From an uncultured Bacteroidales bacterium (lineage in GTDB: Bacteria; Bacteroidota; Bacteroidia; Bacteroidales; Bacteroidaceae), in assembly GCA_937906165.1 (NCBI GenBank), contig CALCYA010000063.1, forward strand, positions 1-43,004: DNA of 43,004 nucleotides, read 5' to 3'. The position numbers were made by a program, and so were the translations under genes. This document shows positions 40,835 through 43,004 of the stretch, in pieces (position 1 is the stretch's first letter; every line of letters starts with the position of its first letter). A model generated the notes under the pieces. That model was not told the origin of the DNA, made no database searches, and saw only the letters and a list, made by a program, of their open reading frames with translations.

Positions 40835-41071
40835 CTAACGAATCAAAAACAGCTTTGTGCGTTACTGATTCCATTTAGTTATGCGCTTTGTTTTAGTTGG
40901 TTATAAAAGTATTCAGCTCCATCAAAGACCTTTAGGACCCTAAAGACTTTATAACCCTGGCCCAAAATTGCAAACAATTGTAATGCTTTGTTAAGCGATG
41001 TGAAAAGGTGCATAGCTACCTATCCCAATTATTACAATATATATCAGTTGTTTTCCTTTTTCGCGGTTAAA
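40835..41071. other. Gene-free region upstream of the AraC gene
   Basis: It holds a CTTTAGG-ACC-CTAAAG palindrome near 40930, similar in style to 17764-17798, and AT-rich sequence. An 81-codon minus-strand frame here overlaps the AraC start and is not credible. Confidence 0.4.
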
Positions 41072-41104
41072 TTTGGTTCGTAGTGTCTGTTTTATATAAT
41101 TTTG
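41072..41104 (+). promoter_or_regulatory. Promoter TTTG-N21-TAATTTTG
   Basis: TTTG at 41072-41075 and TAATTTTG at 41097-41104 are 21 nt apart, a good -33/-7 match. It shows that the frame start at 41102 cannot be the translation start; the ATG at 41132 is preferred. Confidence 0.6.
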
Positions 41105-41131
41105 TTCCAAAATCAAAATAAGCTGTTTGCT

Positions 41132-41989
41132 ATGAGAGACACTTTTGAGATTGACAAGAAGAGCAAGGATGATGTCGTGATAATGGATGTAAACGGAGGG
41201 TTCATTTCTGTGGGTGAACCTATAAGATGCAATCATCAGTTGTTGGTATTATGTCGTGCCGGTGAACTTACAATTGAAAGGAACTATACAGTCTTTACTG
41301 TACACAAAGATTCTTTGCTTATTGTGACACCTCTTGATATCCTCATGCTCAAGTCCTGTTCACCGGATTTTGAGTGTACTGTCCTTGCTACGCCGCTGTC
41401 GATGTTGACTTCTATGATTGCCGAATTTGATATGGCACGTTATGAGTTTGTCAGGCGTAGCCCATTGATAGCACTAAAAGAGGGGTATCTCAATTTCTTC
41501 ACTCACTCCTTTGAACTCCTTAAGAATGTACATGAGCTTGTTCCTAAAGACAAGTTCAACACTGTTGCAGCGAAGCAGCTCGCCTCGTACATGATAATCC
41601 TCAGCCACTATTTTACAGAGTGTTGCGATACCAAGGGTGAATACCGTGAGTGTATGTCACGTAAAAGGGAACTTTTCGGCAAGTTCATCAAGGCGCTCAT
41701 CGATTCGCACTCTTTGTCGCGCGAGGTGCTATTCTATGCCAACGAGCTCGGAGTGAGCTGCGGTTATCTCAACGAGGTGTGCAATGAGGTGTCCAACCAT
41801 TCGGTCAAGGAGATCATTGATACCGCTGTAGCGACAAGGCTCAAATATGAGCTTTCTTATACCTCAAAGACAATTCAGGAACTCGCCGACGAGTACAATT
41901 TCCCCAGCCAGTCCTATTTCTGCCGATATTATAAGCGTGTCACGGGTATGACGCCGAGCGACTTCCGCAAGAGAAGGAGCGAGGATTGA
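41132..41989 (+). CDS. AraC-family transcriptional regulator, 285 aa
   Basis: The C-terminal 100 residues form the double helix-turn-helix: first motif around SREVLFYANELGVSCGYLNE, second TIQELADEYNFPSQSYFCRY, then YKRVTGMTPSDFRKRR. The N-terminal 170 residues are a cupin-like ligand domain (LLVLCRAGELTIERNY, SLLIVTPLDILML). Start chosen after the promoter. It may regulate itself or the adjacent radical-SAM gene; no target is shown. Confidence 0.92.
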   Translation: MRDTFEIDKKSKDDVVIMDVNGGFISVGEPIRCNHQLLVLCRAGELTIERNYTVFTVHKDSLLIVTPLDILMLKSCSPDFECTVLATPLSMLTSMIAEFDMARYEFVRRSPLIALKEGYLNFFTHSFELLKNVHELVPKDKFNTVAAKQLASYMIILSHYFTECCDTKGEYRECMSRKRELFGKFIKALIDSHSLSREVLFYANELGVSCGYLNEVCNEVSNHSVKEIIDTAVATRLKYELSYTSKTIQELADEYNFPSQSYFCRYYKRVTGMTPSDFRKRRSED

Positions 41990-42014
41990 TAGTTGTTTAT
42001 TATCGCCTTTTATA

Positions 42015-42048
42015 TTATCTTCGCACAATATGTGCGGAGATAATTTTT
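42015..42048 (+). promoter_or_regulatory. Dyad overlapping a -7 box and the start codon of the radical-SAM gene
   Basis: TTATCTTCGCACA (42015-42027) and TGTGCGGAGATAA (42031-42043) pair at 12 of 13 positions (the other can be G-U) with a 3-nt loop, followed by five T. The left arm contains the -7 box TATCTTCG (42016-42023) and the ATG is at 42030-42032. It could be an operator, a start-site hairpin, or the AraC gene's terminator. Confidence 0.55.
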
Positions 42049-42956
42049 ATTATAACGAATTCGGAGCCTACCTGCGTGGAATATTCGGTTGCAAGGTACA
42101 GAAGATTACACTTGACGGAGGCTTTACCTGTCCCAACCGTGACGGTAAGGTGGGGCGGGGCGGCTGTACCTATTGCAACAACCAGACTTTCAACCCGGCC
42201 TATTGCCATAGGCACTTGCCGGTAAAGGAGCAGATGCTTGAGGGTATCTCTTTCTTTGCACACAAATATCCCTTGATGCGTTATCTTGCCTACTTCCAGG
42301 CATATACCAATACTTATGATTCGCTTGATAATCTCAAGCATCGTTACGAAGAGGCTCTCTCTGTCGACAGCTGTGTTGGACTTGTCATCGGTACACGTCC
42401 CGACTGTATGCCCGATGAACTTCTCGATTATCTGCAGGCCTTGGGACGTAGCACTTTCGTGCTTGTGGAGTACGGCATTGAGAGTGTGAATGATGCCACT
42501 CTCCTGCGTGTGAACCGCGGACATGACTATGCCTGTGCTGCAGATGCCGTTGAGCGTACGGCTGCACGCGGAATTCCTGTCGGGGCACATATGATTCTGG
42601 GCTTGCCCGGTGAGGACCGCAATGAGCTGATGCGTCAGGCAACGGTGCTCTCGCAGTTGCCTTTGACAACGCTCAAACTGCACCAATTGCAGCTTATCCG
42701 CGGAACGCGTATGGCAAAGGAGTACGAGGAGTCTCCTGCCGACTTCTCGCTGTTTGCGCTTGACGATTACATTGAGACTGTCATTGATTATATCGAGCGC
42801 CTGCGCCCTGATATTGTCCTTGAACGCTTTGCATCGCAGTCACCCAAGGAACTGCTCATCGCCCCCGACTGGGGAATCAAGAATCACGAGCTCGTTGATA
42901 AGGTGAAGAGGCGTATGAGAGAGAGAGAGACATGGCAAGGAAAATTATATAAATAA
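42030..42956 (+). CDS. Radical-SAM protein of the YhcC/TIGR01212 type, 308 aa
   Basis: A 4Fe-4S radical S-adenosylmethionine enzyme. The cluster motif is C34-x11-C46-x2-C49 (TCPNRDGKVGRGGCTYC), the unusual long spacing typical of this group and the Elp3-like enzymes. GIESVNDATLLRVNRGHDY and GLPGEDRNELMRQA are further radical-SAM elements. The start at 42030 is very close to the -7 box, implying a leaderless or nearly leaderless transcript. Its substrate is unknown. The AraC gene lies 40 nt upstream. The coding region ends directly at an inverted-repeat element. Confidence 0.9.
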   Translation: MCGDNFYYNEFGAYLRGIFGCKVQKITLDGGFTCPNRDGKVGRGGCTYCNNQTFNPAYCHRHLPVKEQMLEGISFFAHKYPLMRYLAYFQAYTNTYDSLDNLKHRYEEALSVDSCVGLVIGTRPDCMPDELLDYLQALGRSTFVLVEYGIESVNDATLLRVNRGHDYACAADAVERTAARGIPVGAHMILGLPGEDRNELMRQATVLSQLPLTTLKLHQLQLIRGTRMAKEYEESPADFSLFALDDYIETVIDYIERLRPDIVLERFASQSPKELLIAPDWGIKNHELVDKVKRRMRERETWQGKLYK

Positions 42957-43004
42957 CGTGAGTTCGATATAAGAATTTATACTAAAATTTAGCGTATTTT
43001 GTCA
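42956..43004. mobile_element. Edge of a second copy of the 344-bp inverted-repeat element
   Basis: All 49 bases are identical to the complement of 35470-35518, starting with the terminal repeat ACGTGAGTTCGATATAAG. The element abuts the stop codon of the radical-SAM gene and is cut by the window end. Confidence 0.85.

Noticed and set aside
40991..41236. 81-codon minus-strand frame
   Set aside because: It overlaps the AraC promoter and start and has no supporting signals.

Overview
The window looks like a chromosome segment of a Bacteroidales bacterium (Bacteroides/Prevotella type). The gene content points there: PCMD, DUF4919, DUF1573 and DUF4301 proteins, secreted proteins with a 'YDLTGR...GIYI.NG' C-terminal tail, a cytoplasmic GH13 enzyme, and a kinase-RapZ fusion. 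So do the promoters, most of which carry a Bacteroidetes-type -7 box (TAnnTTTG, here about half the time TAnnTTCG) and lack strong Shine-Dalgarno sites. No tRNA, rRNA, CRISPR array or complete transposase gene was seen.

Layout. 1-6480: a tiny winged-helix-like protein, a secreted PCMD protein with a 56-aa partner ORF, a sugar-kinase/RapZ fusion, a secreted small protein and a clostripain-type lipoprotein. 6480-11260: a membrane protein, about 1.3 kb of repeats and a structured candidate RNA, guaA with a degenerate glutaminase domain, mscL, and an 85-bp tandem array in front of gap. 11260-17500: gap, a GH35 beta-galactosidase lipoprotein, the GDP-fucose pair gmd-fcl, and a small heat-shock protein with a cysteine-rich insertion. 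17990-21300: an M3 peptidase and a chorismatase/RidA-like protein. 21375-24480: an apparent operon of short leader ORF, AT-rich pentapeptide membrane protein, RhuM-Fic protein and AlaX-type editing protein. The start of alaX appears three times in it and operator-like palindromes precede it. 24500-26620: a MITE-like element, a hypothetical gene, a nucleotidase and mtgA. 26700-33570: fabD-GH13-DUF4919 on one side and a DASS transporter, a LysR regulator and an acyl-ACP thioesterase on the other. 33650-39900: a secreted esterase, a 344-bp inverted-repeat element, DUF1573, a RelA-type protein and DUF4301. 39905-43004: a DUF559 nuclease between two copies of a palindromic repeat, an AraC regulator, a radical-SAM protein, and the edge of a second copy of the 344-bp element.

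How genes work together. gmd and fcl convert GDP-mannose to GDP-fucose. fabD and the acyl-ACP thioesterase both belong to fatty-acid synthesis. RelA makes the (p)ppGpp signal. GuaA makes GMP. The four-ORF unit at 21375-24360 looks like a laterally acquired, autoregulated module (RhuM-Fic plus a membrane-anchored effector-like protein) fitted onto the 5' end of a housekeeping gene, and is the best candidate for an undescribed defence or conflict system. The second candidate is the DUF559 nuclease with its flanking palindromic units, which resembles a REP/RAYT arrangement with a different nuclease. Intergenic regions are unusually rich in small hairpin repeats, several of which show compensatory stem changes between copies.
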